Counted from the stretch's first letter, positions 41,219-51,124 are shown. The stretch is 64,000 bases of DNA from Haloarcula taiwanensis (GCA_002844335.1 CP019154.1:2542001-2606000); one strand, 5' to 3'. Notes: a model not told the origin generated them from the letters alone. Numbers and translations are program-made.

Positions 41219-42955
41219 ATGTCATCCGGTGATTCTCTGGACAGACGGAGCTTCCTTACCGCGGCCGGCAGTGCCGCGGCGGCCGCAACGCTCGCAGGTT
41301 GTTCCGGCGACGGCGGCGATGGTGGCGGAACCGAAGGTGGAGACGGTGGCGACGGCACTGGAAGCGATGGTGGCGACGGCGGCGACGGGGGCAGCGACCA
41401 GACGCTCGTGTACGCCCGCGGCGACCACCCGGAGAACTACGACCCACAGCAGACGACTAGCGGTGAAGTCGCGAAAGTCACAAACCAGATATTCGATACG
41501 CTCATCCAGTTTGCGGCCGGAAGCGGCGGCCAGCTAGAAGATGGGCTCGCAACCGACTACTCTCTCGAGGGAACCACCGCGACGCTGACGCTCCGAGAGG
41601 GTGTGATGTTCCACAACGGCGAGGAGTTCACCGCGTCGGACTTCAAGGCGACCTGGCAGCGGTTCACCCAGAGCGACTACCAGTACTACCTCGGCGACGA
41701 GACGCGGTCGGGGTACGGCCCGTTCACGCTGGGCGACTGGATCGAGAGCGTCGACGCGAGCCAGGACTACGAACTGACGATCGAACTCACGCAACGGTAC
41801 GCCCCGTTCCTGCGGAACCTGGCGATGTTCGCCGCGGCCGTCCTCTCGAAGGCCCAGATCGAAGCGATGGGCGACAGTCAGGCTGACCTCGGAGCCGAAC
41901 CTGCGGGGACCGGCCCCTTCCAGTTCGACACGCTCGATAATCCGAACGAGCGCATCCGACTGACAGCCAACGGCGATTATTGGGGCGACGGTCCGAACGT
42001 CGGGACGGTCATTTTCAAGACAATCACCGAAAACAGCACGCGGGTACAGGACGTCATCAACGGGGCCTCACACATCACGGACAACCTCGACTCCTCCGGG
42101 TTCCAGCGCGCAGAGGAGAGCGGGACGGCGACGCTGTTGCGGAAGAACGGCATCAACCACGGCTACATGGCGATGAACATGGCCCGGTTCGAGCCGTTCC
42201 GGGACCGGCAGGTCCGCCAGGCCATCGCCCACGCCGTCAACACCGAGGCCATCGTCAACCAGATCTATCAGGGCTTTGCAACGCAGGCCTCCCAGCCACT
42301 CCCACCCGACGTGCTCGGGCACAACGACGACCTCGACCCGTATTCGACGGACAAAGACCAGGCCCGGTCACTGCTTGAAGAGGCGGGCTACGGTGACGGC
42401 TTCGAGTTCGAACTCGCGACGTTCTCGAATCCCCGGGGATACAACCCCAGCCCGGTCCAGACCGCAAACCAGGTGAAATCCGACCTGGAGGACATCGGCC
42501 TGACGGTCAACATCAACCAGTTCTCCAACTTCGGACCGTACCTGGACTACACCTCCGCCGGGAAACACGACGCCTGCTTCCTCGGCTGGTACACCGACAA
42601 CGCCGACCCGGACAACTTCATGTACGTCCTGCTTGACCCGAAAGTCGAGATGGACGCCGTCCCCGACGGCCAGGACTGGGTCAGCTTCGACACCGAGGGG
42701 TACTCGACGCTCAACGTCTCCGGGTGGGCCAACACCGACTACATGGAGCTCGTCCGCGAGGCCCAGCGGACCTACGCCGAAGGCGACCGCGAGACGATGT
42801 ACGAGGAGGCCGCACAGATCGCCTACGACGAGTCACCATGGGTGTTCATCGACTACGCAGAGACGCTCCGGGCGGTCAACGAGGCTGTCGTCGAAGATTC
42901 TTACACGGTCAGCTCCGTCGGTGGCCCGTATCTTAACACGGTCGAGCTGCAGTAG
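41219..42955 (+). CDS. Peptide-type ABC transporter substrate-binding lipoprotein (SBP family 5)
   Basis: The 578-residue protein has a Tat signal with Arg9-Arg10 (DRRSFLTAAG) and lipobox LAGC with Cys28. It would therefore be exported folded and lipid-anchored, as is usual in haloarchaea. A Gly/Asp-rich linker (about 29-62) leads to the family 5 fold: DHPENYDPQQTTSGEVAKVT, REGVMFHNGEEFTASDFKAT and RQVRQAIAHAVNTEAIVNQI. The ligand is probably a peptide or other small organic solute; not determined. Confidence 0.94.
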   Translation: MSSGDSLDRRSFLTAAGSAAAAATLAGCSGDGGDGGGTEGGDGGDGTGSDGGDGGDGGSDQTLVYARGDHPENYDPQQTTSGEVAKVTNQIFDTLIQFAAGSGGQLEDGLATDYSLEGTTATLTLREGVMFHNGEEFTASDFKATWQRFTQSDYQYYLGDETRSGYGPFTLGDWIESVDASQDYELTIELTQRYAPFLRNLAMFAAAVLSKAQIEAMGDSQADLGAEPAGTGPFQFDTLDNPNERIRLTANGDYWGDGPNVGTVIFKTITENSTRVQDVINGASHITDNLDSSGFQRAEESGTATLLRKNGINHGYMAMNMARFEPFRDRQVRQAIAHAVNTEAIVNQIYQGFATQASQPLPPDVLGHNDDLDPYSTDKDQARSLLEEAGYGDGFEFELATFSNPRGYNPSPVQTANQVKSDLEDIGLTVNINQFSNFGPYLDYTSAGKHDACFLGWYTDNADPDNFMYVLLDPKVEMDAVPDGQDWVSFDTEGYSTLNVSGWANTDYMELVREAQRTYAEGDRETMYEEAAQIAYDESPWVFIDYAETLRAVNEAVVEDSYTVSSVGGPYLNTVELQ

Positions 42956-42975
42956 CGCTTCAAGAGAACTTTCGA

Positions 42976-44058
42976 ATGAACTGGACACAGTTTCTTTTCA
43001 GGCTGATCGAGCCGGTGGTACCGCCACGGTTCGTCATCAAGCGGTTGCTGTTGCTCATCCCTGTGCTGTTCGGCGTGGCGTCGGTCGTCTTCGCGATTCT
43101 CCACCTGGCCCCGGGCGACCCGGCTATCGTCATCGCCGGCCAGCGAGCGTCGGCCGAACAGCTAGAACAGATACGTGTTGAGCTGGGACTTCGACGGCCG
43201 CTCTGGGAGCAGTACCTGAGCTTCCTGTGGGACGCGGCGCGGTTCGACTTCGGCCAGTCCTACAGCATCAGTCGCGGGAACAGCGTTCGTTCGGTCATCG
43301 CAGACCGGCTCCCAATCACGCTCGAGCTCGCGATATACGGCCAGGCGGCAGGCATCCTGCTCGGTCTGCCACTGGGCATTATCTCGGCAGTCAAGCAGGA
43401 TTCGCTGACGGACCACGTCACCCGAATCGGTGCGCTGACCGGCATCTCCGTGCCGATATTCTGGTCCGGACCGCTGCTCATCCTACTGTTCTCGACCTAT
43501 CTCGACGTGTTTCCGACCAGCGGCCGTATCAAATCGACGCTATTCCTCCCCGATACCTGGACGCTGCTGGGCCGTGAACTGCCCCTGACTGGGATGATAA
43601 CCGTCGACACGATTCTGCTCGGGAACACCGAAGCGTTCCTCTCGGCGATCCATCACCTGTTCCTGCCGGCAGTGGTCATCGGCGTCTACTCGACGGCGCT
43701 CATCTCCCGGATGATGCGCTCCTCGATGCTCGAAGTCATCCGGCAGGACTACATCCGGACCGCGCGGGCGAAAGGGCAGGGTGCGAAGATCACGCTGATG
43801 AAACACGGCTTCCGGAACGCGTTGATTCCGGTCGTCACCGTCATCGGTATCCAGTTCGGCACGCTGCTGGGCGGGGCAGTCCTGACCGAAACCGTGTTCG
43901 GTATCAACGGGATGGGGCTGACCATCGTCACCGCCATCGGCGTCTCTGACTACCCGGTGGTTCAGGGCACAGTGCTCACCTTTGCCCTGCTGTTCACGCT
44001 CGTGAACCTCCTCGTCGACGTCACCTACAGTTACCTCGACCCACGGATTCAACAATGA
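42976..44058 (+). CDS. ABC transporter permease, DppB type
   Basis: The 360-residue permease starts MNWTQFLFRLIEPVVPP. It has about six helices, LAPGDPAIVIAGQRASAEQL (DppB N-terminal loop), and the EAA loop RTARAKGQGAKITLMKHGFR that contacts the ATPase. It overlaps the next permease by 4 bp and follows the binding protein by 20 bp. Confidence 0.94.
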   Translation: MNWTQFLFRLIEPVVPPRFVIKRLLLLIPVLFGVASVVFAILHLAPGDPAIVIAGQRASAEQLEQIRVELGLRRPLWEQYLSFLWDAARFDFGQSYSISRGNSVRSVIADRLPITLELAIYGQAAGILLGLPLGIISAVKQDSLTDHVTRIGALTGISVPIFWSGPLLILLFSTYLDVFPTSGRIKSTLFLPDTWTLLGRELPLTGMITVDTILLGNTEAFLSAIHHLFLPAVVIGVYSTALISRMMRSSMLEVIRQDYIRTARAKGQGAKITLMKHGFRNALIPVVTVIGIQFGTLLGGAVLTETVFGINGMGLTIVTAIGVSDYPVVQGTVLTFALLFTLVNLLVDVTYSYLDPRIQQ

Positions 44059-44984
44059 GTACGGACACCGAGACACGGGGCACGCTGGGACGCCTGCGAG
44101 CGTCTCCGTTCCTCGCCGACCTGCTGACGAACCGCCTCGCCGTCGTCGGGCTGACGATTATCCTCAGCATGGCGGCCGTCGCCATCTACGCCCGCGTGAC
44201 ATACGACTTCGGCGCGCTCACGAGCTCGCAGTTGGGCACCGAGATTGCCGACCGCGCGCCGCCCGGCTGGCTCGGTCCAGCGCCCGCGAACCAGCAGCTG
44301 TTCGGCACGGACGCGGCGGCTCGTGACATCTACAAGCGGAGCCTGTACGGTGCGTGGCTGGCCCTGAAGTTCGGGACGATCACAGTCGGGACTTCGACAA
44401 CCGTGGGCGTCGGTCTGGGGATTATCGCGGCGTACTACGGCGACGTGACCGATAACGTCATCATGCGGACGATGGACGTGCTGTTGGCGTTCCCGCCGCT
44501 GTTGCTCGCGCTTGCGCTGGTCGCCATCTTCCCGCGGGACCTCGGTCTCTGGCGGGCCGTGGTGGCGCTCGTGCTGGTGTACACGCCGCGGTTCGCCCGG
44601 GTCGTCCGTGGGGCCGCGCTCAAAGTGCTCGAAGACGAGTACGTCGACGCCACGGTCGCGCTTGGCGCGACCGATCCGCGGGTTCTCGTCCGGCACATCC
44701 TGCCGAACACGCTCGCGCCGATTACCGTCCAGTCCACGCTGAACTTCGGACTCGCCATCATCGACCTCGCGGCGCTGTCGTTCCTCGGGTTCGGTGCGCA
44801 GGCAGGGACGCCGTCGTGGGGCCTGATGCTATCCCGTGGTGTCGAGAACGGCCTCCTGACAGGGGAGTGGTGGCTCTCCTTCTTCCCGGGGCTGTTCCTC
44901 GCTATCACCGTGCTAGGGTTCAACTTGCTCGGTGACGGAATGCGCGACGCACTCGATCCACGGATGCGCGAAGCGGTCGACTGA
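44055..44984 (+). CDS. ABC transporter permease, DppC type
   Basis: The 309 residues have an N-terminal helix (about 30-50), LFGTDAAARDIYKRSLYGAW (DppC hallmark), and the EAA loop DATVALGATDPRVLVRHILP. The C terminus DGMRDALDPRMREAVD is typical. It forms a heterodimer with the DppB-like partner. The stop overlaps the start of the small membrane gene (TGATG). Confidence 0.94.
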   Translation: MSTDTETRGTLGRLRASPFLADLLTNRLAVVGLTIILSMAAVAIYARVTYDFGALTSSQLGTEIADRAPPGWLGPAPANQQLFGTDAAARDIYKRSLYGAWLALKFGTITVGTSTTVGVGLGIIAAYYGDVTDNVIMRTMDVLLAFPPLLLALALVAIFPRDLGLWRAVVALVLVYTPRFARVVRGAALKVLEDEYVDATVALGATDPRVLVRHILPNTLAPITVQSTLNFGLAIIDLAALSFLGFGAQAGTPSWGLMLSRGVENGLLTGEWWLSFFPGLFLAITVLGFNLLGDGMRDALDPRMREAVD

Positions 44985-45349
44985 TGGCCCAGCGCGGTGA
45001 CCCACCGCGGCTCCGGCAGTACGTCGCGGCCCGGGCGCGACTGGTTGGGAGTGGGCTGGGCGTCGGCTTCCTGCTTGGCAGCCTCGGCATGGCGGGCTGG
45101 ACGCTGTACACCGGTGATGCACGGTCGAGTGAAGCGACGGTGTTCGCTCTCGGTGCACTGGTGTTCGGCTTTGGCCTGCTGGGCTGGTCAGGGTCGATAC
45201 TCGCCGGCCGCGGCATCGAAGCTATGCAGGAACACATGGACACACGGAGCAACTGGACCGAGCGCAATTCGCGGCGGGCGATGGCACGACTCTGTGGCGG
45301 TGGCGGCGGGATAATGGTCGGGACGTCGGTCGTCGCGGCGTTATTCTAG
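44984..45349 (+). CDS. Small membrane protein linked to the ABC operon
   Basis: The 121 residues have helices at about 22-40, 50-72 and 100-119. The family resembles a haloarchaeal DUF (DUF7268 from memory, uncertain). The ATG overlaps the DppC stop by 1 bp, so it is translated with the transporter, though this does not prove a functional link. Its 3' end overlaps the convergent dihydroorotase gene by 9 bp. Confidence 0.65.
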   Translation: MAQRGDPPRLRQYVAARARLVGSGLGVGFLLGSLGMAGWTLYTGDARSSEATVFALGALVFGFGLLGWSGSILAGRGIEAMQEHMDTRSNWTERNSRRAMARLCGGGGGIMVGTSVVAALF

Positions 45350-46672
45350 TCGTTCGCTGTCCGCGCCCCGGACGTTCTCGCCCTGATGATCGTAGAACAC
45401 ATCTTCCTGGGCTGTTGTGTCGGCAGCGTCCAGCGCGTCGCCGCGCTCGTAGACAACTGTACCCCGGACCATCGTCCATTCAGGGAACACCGCATCGTAG
45501 CCCTCAAACGGCGTCCAGCCACATTTCGAGTGGAGCGTCTCACCGCTGATGTCGCTCGTTTCGGTCGTGTCAACGAGCACGAGGTCGGCGTCCTTTCCGG
45601 CTTCGATGGCCCCCTTCTGTTGGATGTCGAACACGTCGGCAGGATTGCGTGCGGTGAGGTCGCGAACGCGCTCGTAGGTGAGCCCGCTGTCCGGGTCACG
45701 GGCTTCGGCCAGTAGGAGCGGGAGGACCGTCTCGACGCCAGGGACGCCCGACGGCGCGTCCCAGATGCTGGCGTCTTTCTCCTCGCGAGTGTGTGGGGCG
45801 TGGTCCGTCGCAATCATATCGACGGTGCCGTCGACGACGCGCTCGTAGAGTTTCTGTCGGCGCTTCTCGCGGCGCAGGGGCGGATTCATCCGCCCGAAGG
45901 TCCCCAGCTCAGAGAGGTCACGCCGGGAAAGCAGCAAATGGTGTGGCGTTACCTCGGTCGTCATCCCGGCTTCGCTGGCGATGTCGACGCCCTCCGGCGT
46001 GGACGTGTGGGCGATGTGTATCGTCGCGTCGTGCTCTTTCGCGACTGCACAGGCCCGCTCGACGGCTTTCTCTTCGGCCTTTGCAGTCCGGAACGCGCTC
46101 CATGCGTCGGCGTCATCGCGGGCCTTGGCATCGTCGTTGAAGTAGTCGGCGTCCTCGGCGTGGACCGTGACCGGTACGTCGTTGTCGGTGGCAGCGTTCA
46201 GCGCATCGGCAAAGAGGTCGGCCTCGATACCCATGTCGCCGGTCGAATCCGCGAGAAACACCTCGCCGAGTGCGAACAGGCGACGGCGCAGGAGGACGTT
46301 CGGAATCCAGTCGGCCGTAACGCCGCCGTTGATACCCCAGTCGACGATAGAGTCAGCAGCGAACTCGGCTTTCTGGTCAAACGACTCGCCGTCGATAGTC
46401 GGCGGGTCGGTGTTTGGCTGGTCGACAACGGTTGTGACGCCGCCGGCTGCCGCGGCCCGCGACCCGCTCTCCCACGTCTCCTTGTGCGGGTAGCCGGGCT
46501 GGCGGAAGTGGACGTGGGCGTCGATCATTCCCGGAAACAGCCGCTTGCCGGTCGCTTCGATGACGTGCTCGTCGGACGCGGCGAGATCGCGGCCGACTTC
46601 GACGATTGACTCGCCACGCACCCGAACGTCGCGTTGGCGGCCGTCCGGCAGCGTCGCGTTACGAATGAGCAT
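45341..46672 (-). CDS. pyrC: Dihydroorotase (class I type)
   Basis: Third step of pyrimidine synthesis: cyclisation of carbamoyl aspartate to dihydroorotate. The 443 residues carry metal ligands His53/His55 (DAHVHFRQPG), GGVTTVVDQPNT, VTVHAEDAD, IHIAHTSTPEG and ATDHAPHTREEK with the catalytic Asp. Length and motifs fit class I dihydroorotase; allantoinase is a less likely alternative. It is read after the lipoate-ligase-like gene with 24 bp between. Confidence 0.94.
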   Translation of the reverse strand: MLIRNATLPDGRQRDVRVRGESIVEVGRDLAASDEHVIEATGKRLFPGMIDAHVHFRQPGYPHKETWESGSRAAAAGGVTTVVDQPNTDPPTIDGESFDQKAEFAADSIVDWGINGGVTADWIPNVLLRRRLFALGEVFLADSTGDMGIEADLFADALNAATDNDVPVTVHAEDADYFNDDAKARDDADAWSAFRTAKAEEKAVERACAVAKEHDATIHIAHTSTPEGVDIASEAGMTTEVTPHHLLLSRRDLSELGTFGRMNPPLRREKRRQKLYERVVDGTVDMIATDHAPHTREEKDASIWDAPSGVPGVETVLPLLLAEARDPDSGLTYERVRDLTARNPADVFDIQQKGAIEAGKDADLVLVDTTETSDISGETLHSKCGWTPFEGYDAVFPEWTMVRGTVVYERGDALDAADTTAQEDVFYDHQGENVRGADSERLE

Positions 46673-46696
46673 ACGCCCTGTCGGCCGGGCGCACCC

Positions 46697-47380
46697 CTAA
46701 GTCTCTCGGATAGCGCTCACCGACACCTCGCGGCCGTCAGCCAGCGACTGCTCCAGCGCCGCGATGACTCGGTCAGGGTCGTCGGTGCCTCCAGCATCAG
46801 CGACACTCCCGACGCTCTGTGTGTCGAACCGGACATCGAGTGCCTCGTAGACTGGGGCCAGCACCCCTGCGATGGCCTCGTGGTCCCGAACGACGACGAT
46901 GCCGCCGACAACGGCGACAGACTGGCGGACGCGCTGGGCGAGTCCAGTTATTTTGCCGTCAGCCTGAAGCGAGTGGCTCCCCGGACAGAACGCGGCGTCT
47001 GGTTCCCCGGTCCGAGCGGTGATACCGCAGTCATCGAGGGCACGTTTTACAGCGGCTTTGGTCCACTCGTAGCGGTCGTCGATCGTCCCTCGCGGGTCCT
47101 CGGTCGGGACGGCGAGAGAGAACGAAACGGTCGATCCGGTGTATGCGACGGCGCGGCCCCCCACAGCGCGCTCGATGACGGTGTACCCCTGGTCGCGGGC
47201 AGCCCGGCACGCTCGGTCGTAGCCGTCGCTGTTCGCGTCACGGCGGCCGAACGCGACCTGTCCGTGCGGTCGCCAGGCTCGCAGGGCTGGTTCGCGGTCT
47301 TCGGCGACCGTCTCAGCCATCTCACGGGTCCGCTCGAAGTCGGTTTCGGGGTCGGCAGTGCGGCCCCGTAGCAGACGCAT
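46697..47380 (-). CDS. Lipoate-protein ligase A/B family protein
   Basis: The 227 residues have the BPL/LplA/LipB fold: WRPHGQVAFGRRDANSDGYD, VIERAVGGRAVAYTGSTVSF (RRxSGGG region) and the lysine segment QADGKITGLAQRV. The canonical R-R-x-(S/T)-G-G-G is here R-A-V-G-G-R. It may attach lipoate or octanoate to 2-oxoacid dehydrogenase or glycine-cleavage carrier proteins; which substrate is unclear. First gene of a two-gene unit with pyrC. Confidence 0.87.
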   Translation of the reverse strand: MRLLRGRTADPETDFERTREMAETVAEDREPALRAWRPHGQVAFGRRDANSDGYDRACRAARDQGYTVIERAVGGRAVAYTGSTVSFSLAVPTEDPRGTIDDRYEWTKAAVKRALDDCGITARTGEPDAAFCPGSHSLQADGKITGLAQRVRQSVAVVGGIVVVRDHEAIAGVLAPVYEALDVRFDTQSVGSVADAGGTDDPDRVIAALEQSLADGREVSVSAIRET

Positions 47381-47607
47381 AGGCAGACTGTACGGACCCT
47401 CGGGATTAAAACGTCCGCCAGTTCAGCAGACAAGTCTCTCTCGACGGCAGAGAGCGAACAGGCGACACGTGGCCGTCGCGGCGGGACGTGTCGCACACCC
47501 GCTGCCCCCGCCGCGGTGGTCGTCAGCGCACACGAACCAGTGGTCACGTCATCCGTCTTGAACGCTTGGACGACAGAGCCATACCGGTACACGCCTAATC
47601 GCCGCCG

Positions 47608-48462
47608 ATGGTCGTCACGATATCGCGAGACGTGCTCTTCCAGTACTACCGGTTCTCCCTGTACAACTCGCCGTTCGACGCCCACGACGAGGGGTGTGCC
47701 ATCGACCTCTACCCCGACGGCGAGCGCGCGCCGTCGCCGGTCGCCGGCGAGGTCGTCGATACGAAGACGGTTCAGGCCCCACCGAAGGCCTACGCCGCCG
47801 AGCACGACCACCTCATCGTGATTGATACTGGCGATACTGTAGCGCGGTTACTGCACGTCGACCCGGCCGTCGAACCCGGTGAGACGGTTACCGTCGGCGA
47901 CGACCTCGGAGAACTGGTCCGGGCGGGCTTTTTCGCCCCGTGGGTCCCGAACCACATCCATCTCGGCTTCCGTGACCCCGGCACGAACCCCTACCGGGCG
48001 TCGGGGTCGCTGCCGGTCGACGTGGCAGTGGACGTGACGCCGCTGTCGTGGGACGGGACCGGGACCGTCGTCGCCGGCGGCGAAACGTGGGTCCGACTCG
48101 ACGAGCCGGTCCATCCAGCACCCGGTGACTCCTTCGCTGGCATCGCTAACGATATCGACGGCGACAATTCAGGCGTCCTCGACGGCGGCTTGCCACACTA
48201 CTCGGGCGGGGGATTGCTGTCCAGTGACGGGACAACGGCCGCCGCTATCGCCGGAGCGGGTGTCGGGACAGCCGACGGCCGCACGGTCGCGTGGGACGAC
48301 CTGACCGTACTGGCAAACGGCGACCCAATAACAGGTATCGCGCTGTTCTGTGGCCGCGAGCGTTTCGGCGCGAAGCTCGTCGGCGAGGAGGTCGACCTCG
48401 CCGTCGGCGACGAGGTGCGGGTGAGTATCGAACGGGACACGACTGGCGACGACGCCGCGTAG
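47608..48462 (+). CDS. M23-like (LytM-fold) domain protein
   Basis: The 284 residues start MVVTISRDVLFQYYRFSLYN. The first half resembles a peptidase M23 barrel: HDEGCAIDLYPDGERAPSPV (H-x-x-G-x-x-x-D), a GEVV turn, LLHVDPAVEPGETVTVGDDL, and NHIHLGF with an H-x-H pair. These are the M23 metal residues in order, although spacing differs. The second half is a separate beta domain. There is no signal peptide, which is odd for a cell-wall hydrolase in a pseudomurein-free archaeon. The function is open. Confidence 0.6.
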   Translation: MVVTISRDVLFQYYRFSLYNSPFDAHDEGCAIDLYPDGERAPSPVAGEVVDTKTVQAPPKAYAAEHDHLIVIDTGDTVARLLHVDPAVEPGETVTVGDDLGELVRAGFFAPWVPNHIHLGFRDPGTNPYRASGSLPVDVAVDVTPLSWDGTGTVVAGGETWVRLDEPVHPAPGDSFAGIANDIDGDNSGVLDGGLPHYSGGGLLSSDGTTAAAIAGAGVGTADGRTVAWDDLTVLANGDPITGIALFCGRERFGAKLVGEEVDLAVGDEVRVSIERDTTGDDAA

Positions 48463-48945
48463 CTACGACTCCCCGTAGCGCTCGGCGTGGGCCTGCCTCG
48501 CCTGTTCGTAAGCCGGGTCCTCGCGGACCGCATCGAGGTGCTCCTTGTACGCCAGCGCTATCTCGCGTTTCTCCGGGTCGTACCACTCCTGCGGTTCGCG
48601 TTGCTCGCCGTCCACGTATTTCTGCCCGCCCGGATATTTTGCGTAGCGCATCGCCCGCGTCCACCCCATCTGGAGGTACTTGCGAGCCATGTCCATCCCG
48701 ACGAACTCTCCATTGTCGCGGTACTCACGGTAGCGGTCGTGGATAGATTCGGCGGCCGTCGTCGCCCCGTCGAGGTCGGCGACTGTCCAGTCGGGAAGCA
48801 GTTCGCTCTTGTACGGTTCGATTTTGAATGCGCCCTGCTCATCGGCCGTGTGTCGGTAGTGCTCTGGGTGGTTGCGGAAATTCAGGTCGTACTCGGGACC
48901 GTCATCGACCTCGCCGACGTCGCCGTGGACCGGGTCCTCGCCCAT
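48463..48945 (-). CDS. DUF4385 family protein
   Basis: The 160 residues include YDLNFRNHPEHYRHTADEQG, FKIEPYKSELLPDWTVADLD and MDMARKYLQMGWTRAMRYAK, the DUF4385 pattern known from bacteria and haloarchaea. No catalytic role is known. It converges base-to-base with the M23-like gene and lies 3 bp downstream of the nicotinamidase gene, so it is probably in its operon. Confidence 0.88.
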   Translation of the reverse strand: MGEDPVHGDVGEVDDGPEYDLNFRNHPEHYRHTADEQGAFKIEPYKSELLPDWTVADLDGATTAAESIHDRYREYRDNGEFVGMDMARKYLQMGWTRAMRYAKYPGGQKYVDGEQREPQEWYDPEKREIALAYKEHLDAVREDPAYEQARQAHAERYGES

Positions 48946-48948
48946 CGG

Positions 48949-49521
48949 TCAGGCGAACGTGAGGTCGTCACGGTCAGTCAGTTCACCGAACAGCCACTCG
49001 GCGTGGTCCAGTGCGTACTCGCGGTGCTCCTCCTCGATGTAGCCGACGGCGTCCTCGACGAGGACCGGGCGGTAGTCGCGCAGGCCGGCACTGGAAGCGG
49101 TGTGGAGCACACAGACGTTCGCGAGCGTGCCACAGATAGCCAGGTCCTTGACCCCGTGGGCGTCGAGCCAGCCTTCGAGTTCCGTCTGGTAGAAGGCGTC
49201 GTAGGTGTGCTTGACGACGACCAGATCCTCGTCCTGCGGGTCGAGGTCCTCGACGAGTTCAGTCTCCCAAGAACCTTCGACGACGTGTTCGCCCCACCGG
49301 TCGAACTCGTCGTAGTAGTGGGTGTCTTCGAACTGGTCGGGCGGATGCACGTCGCGGGTGAACACAATCTTCGCGCCAGCGTCACGGGCACGGTCGACGA
49401 GTTCGGTGCAGGACTCGATGGCCGCTTCGCTGTCCGGTGCGTAGAGGATTCCATCGGGGTGGCAGAAGCCGTTCTGCATATCGACGACGACCAGGGCGGT
49501 CTGTGCTGGGTCGAGTTCCAT
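48949..49521 (-). CDS. Nicotinamidase-type cysteine hydrolase (isochorismatase fold)
   Basis: The 190 residues carry the catalytic triad Asp14 (VVDMQNGFC), Lys104 (VVVKHTYDAF) and Cys137 (ANVCVLHTA). The metal-site motif is DVHPPDQFEDTHYY. It would convert nicotinamide to nicotinate in NAD salvage; nicotinate phosphoribosyltransferase lies 3 kb away at 52531. The isochorismatase family is broad, but the HPPD...H metal site supports nicotinamidase. Confidence 0.88.
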   Translation of the reverse strand: MELDPAQTALVVVDMQNGFCHPDGILYAPDSEAAIESCTELVDRARDAGAKIVFTRDVHPPDQFEDTHYYDEFDRWGEHVVEGSWETELVEDLDPQDEDLVVVKHTYDAFYQTELEGWLDAHGVKDLAICGTLANVCVLHTASSAGLRDYRPVLVEDAVGYIEEEHREYALDHAEWLFGELTDRDDLTFA

Positions 49522-49666
49522 ACGGGAGCTTTGGCGGGGCGAGACTACGAAAGTTACTCCGACGGTAGTTCAGACGCGCAAACAGACGCACAAATTCGTT
49601 CTGCCGGACGAATGTGTCCACAGTGAGCGTGTGACTTTTCACTGTGGTAACCTACCGTGGAAGTAG

Positions 49667-51124
49667 ATGCGCCGCCCTTTCGCCCTCGTCGTTCTCTGTG
49701 CCGTTGTGCTGTTACTTGCGGGGTGTCAGGCACCCACTACGTCGCCAGAGGCGGAGTCGAGCACCGTCGATCTGACGCCGATCGAACCCGCGACCGACTA
49801 CGGGAACAACGGCTCCGCTCCGGCAGCGCCTGCGACGGACCGGCTGGGCTACGAGAACGGCTACTGGTACAACGAATCGCTGTCGGTAACGACCGAGGAC
49901 GGACTGAACAAGACGGAGCGGGACGCCGTCGTCGCCCGGACGATGGCCCGCGTCGAGCGGCTTCGCGGGCTAGAGTTCAAAGAGACAGTCCCGGTCTCCG
50001 TCGTCTCACGGGCTGAGTACCGCAACAACACGGGCGGCGGCGAGGTCGGCGATTCGCTGCGCCGGTTCGACAACGCGAAGTTCGAGGCGCTGTTTTTCAT
50101 CGGCGAGGACCGCGATTCCATCGCCGTCCAGAACAGCAATCGCGGGGAGAGCGTGCTGGGCTACTACAGCAGCCAGCGCGGTGAAATCGTCATCGTCAGC
50201 GACTCCGAAACGCCGACGATTAGCCGGGGCACGCTGGCCCACGAACTCGTCCATGCGCTGCAGGACCAGCACTTTGGCCTCGGAAGTGACGCGCGGACGC
50301 GGGATCAGGTGCAGGGTCGGAACGGCGTGGTCGAAGGCGACGCCGTCGCCGTCACCCAGACCTACACCGACCGCTGTGGCGAGGCATGGCGCTGTATCGA
50401 CAGGCCTGCCCAGAGCGGCGGTGGCGGCGGTGCTCGCCACTTCGGCATCAATTTCATGCAGTATTTCCCCTACAGCGACGGGCCCGGACTGGTCGGCGAC
50501 CTTCGAGAACGCGGCGGTTGGAGCGCCGTCAACGACGCCTACGACGACTATCCCGACGGGGCCGCCGAAGTGACCTACCCCGGGCGCTACCCCGAGTGGG
50601 AACCCGAGTCAGTCTCGCTTGCGGACCAGTCCAGCGGCGACTGGGAGCGGGTCAGACCCTCGACTGACCGCAACCGTCCCGACTACGCCGTCGTCGGCCC
50701 GTCAGCTATCGCGGGGTCGATGGCGTACACCATCGCCGATGACTACAACGAGTCGAGCGTCGTCCGGACGCGAGATGTCATCAACTACGAGGACGGGTCG
50801 CTGGACAGTGACAACCCGTACAACTACGACCTGCCCGCCACCGACGGCTGGCAGGGCGGTCGGATGCACGTCTACGAGAGCGGCGACGAGACGGCGTACG
50901 TCTGGAAGACAACCTGGGCCAGCGAGGCCGACGCTCGCGAGTTCGCCGATGCCTGGACGGCGGTCATCGCTCACTGGGGCGGCACTCGAACCGCAGAGGG
51001 GCACTGGATAATAGCGGAAGACAGCCCCTACACCGACGCTGTTTCGGTCAGGGTCGACGGGCAGACCGTCACCGTCGCGAACGCACCGACAGCCGACGAA
51101 CTGAGCGAGGTCCACGATGCGTAA
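49667..51124 (+). CDS. Hvo_1808-like surface lipoprotein with HExxH motif (copy 1)
   Basis: The 485 residues have a Sec-type lipobox LLAGC with Cys20. A domain starts near RLGYENGYWYNESLSVTTED, and the zincin-type motif HELVH (192-196) lies in LAHELVHALQDQHFGL. Another Glu follows soon after (NGVVEGDAVAVTQTY), as gluzincins need. It is probably an extracellular membrane-anchored metallopeptidase; activity is unproven. It is paralogous to and overlaps the next gene by 8 bp. Divergent from nicotinamidase. Confidence 0.82.
   Translation: MRRPFALVVLCAVVLLLAGCQAPTTSPEAESSTVDLTPIEPATDYGNNGSAPAAPATDRLGYENGYWYNESLSVTTEDGLNKTERDAVVARTMARVERLRGLEFKETVPVSVVSRAEYRNNTGGGEVGDSLRRFDNAKFEALFFIGEDRDSIAVQNSNRGESVLGYYSSQRGEIVIVSDSETPTISRGTLAHELVHALQDQHFGLGSDARTRDQVQGRNGVVEGDAVAVTQTYTDRCGEAWRCIDRPAQSGGGGGARHFGINFMQYFPYSDGPGLVGDLRERGGWSAVNDAYDDYPDGAAEVTYPGRYPEWEPESVSLADQSSGDWERVRPSTDRNRPDYAVVGPSAIAGSMAYTIADDYNESSVVRTRDVINYEDGSLDSDNPYNYDLPATDGWQGGRMHVYESGDETAYVWKTTWASEADAREFADAWTAVIAHWGGTRTAEGHWIIAEDSPYTDAVSVRVDGQTVTVANAPTADELSEVHDA

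Noticed and set aside
47381..47607. Possible tRNA or small gene between the lipoate-ligase-like and M23-like genes
   Set aside because: No cloverleaf, T-loop GTTCRANNC or conserved frame was found; it looks like a plain divergent promoter region.
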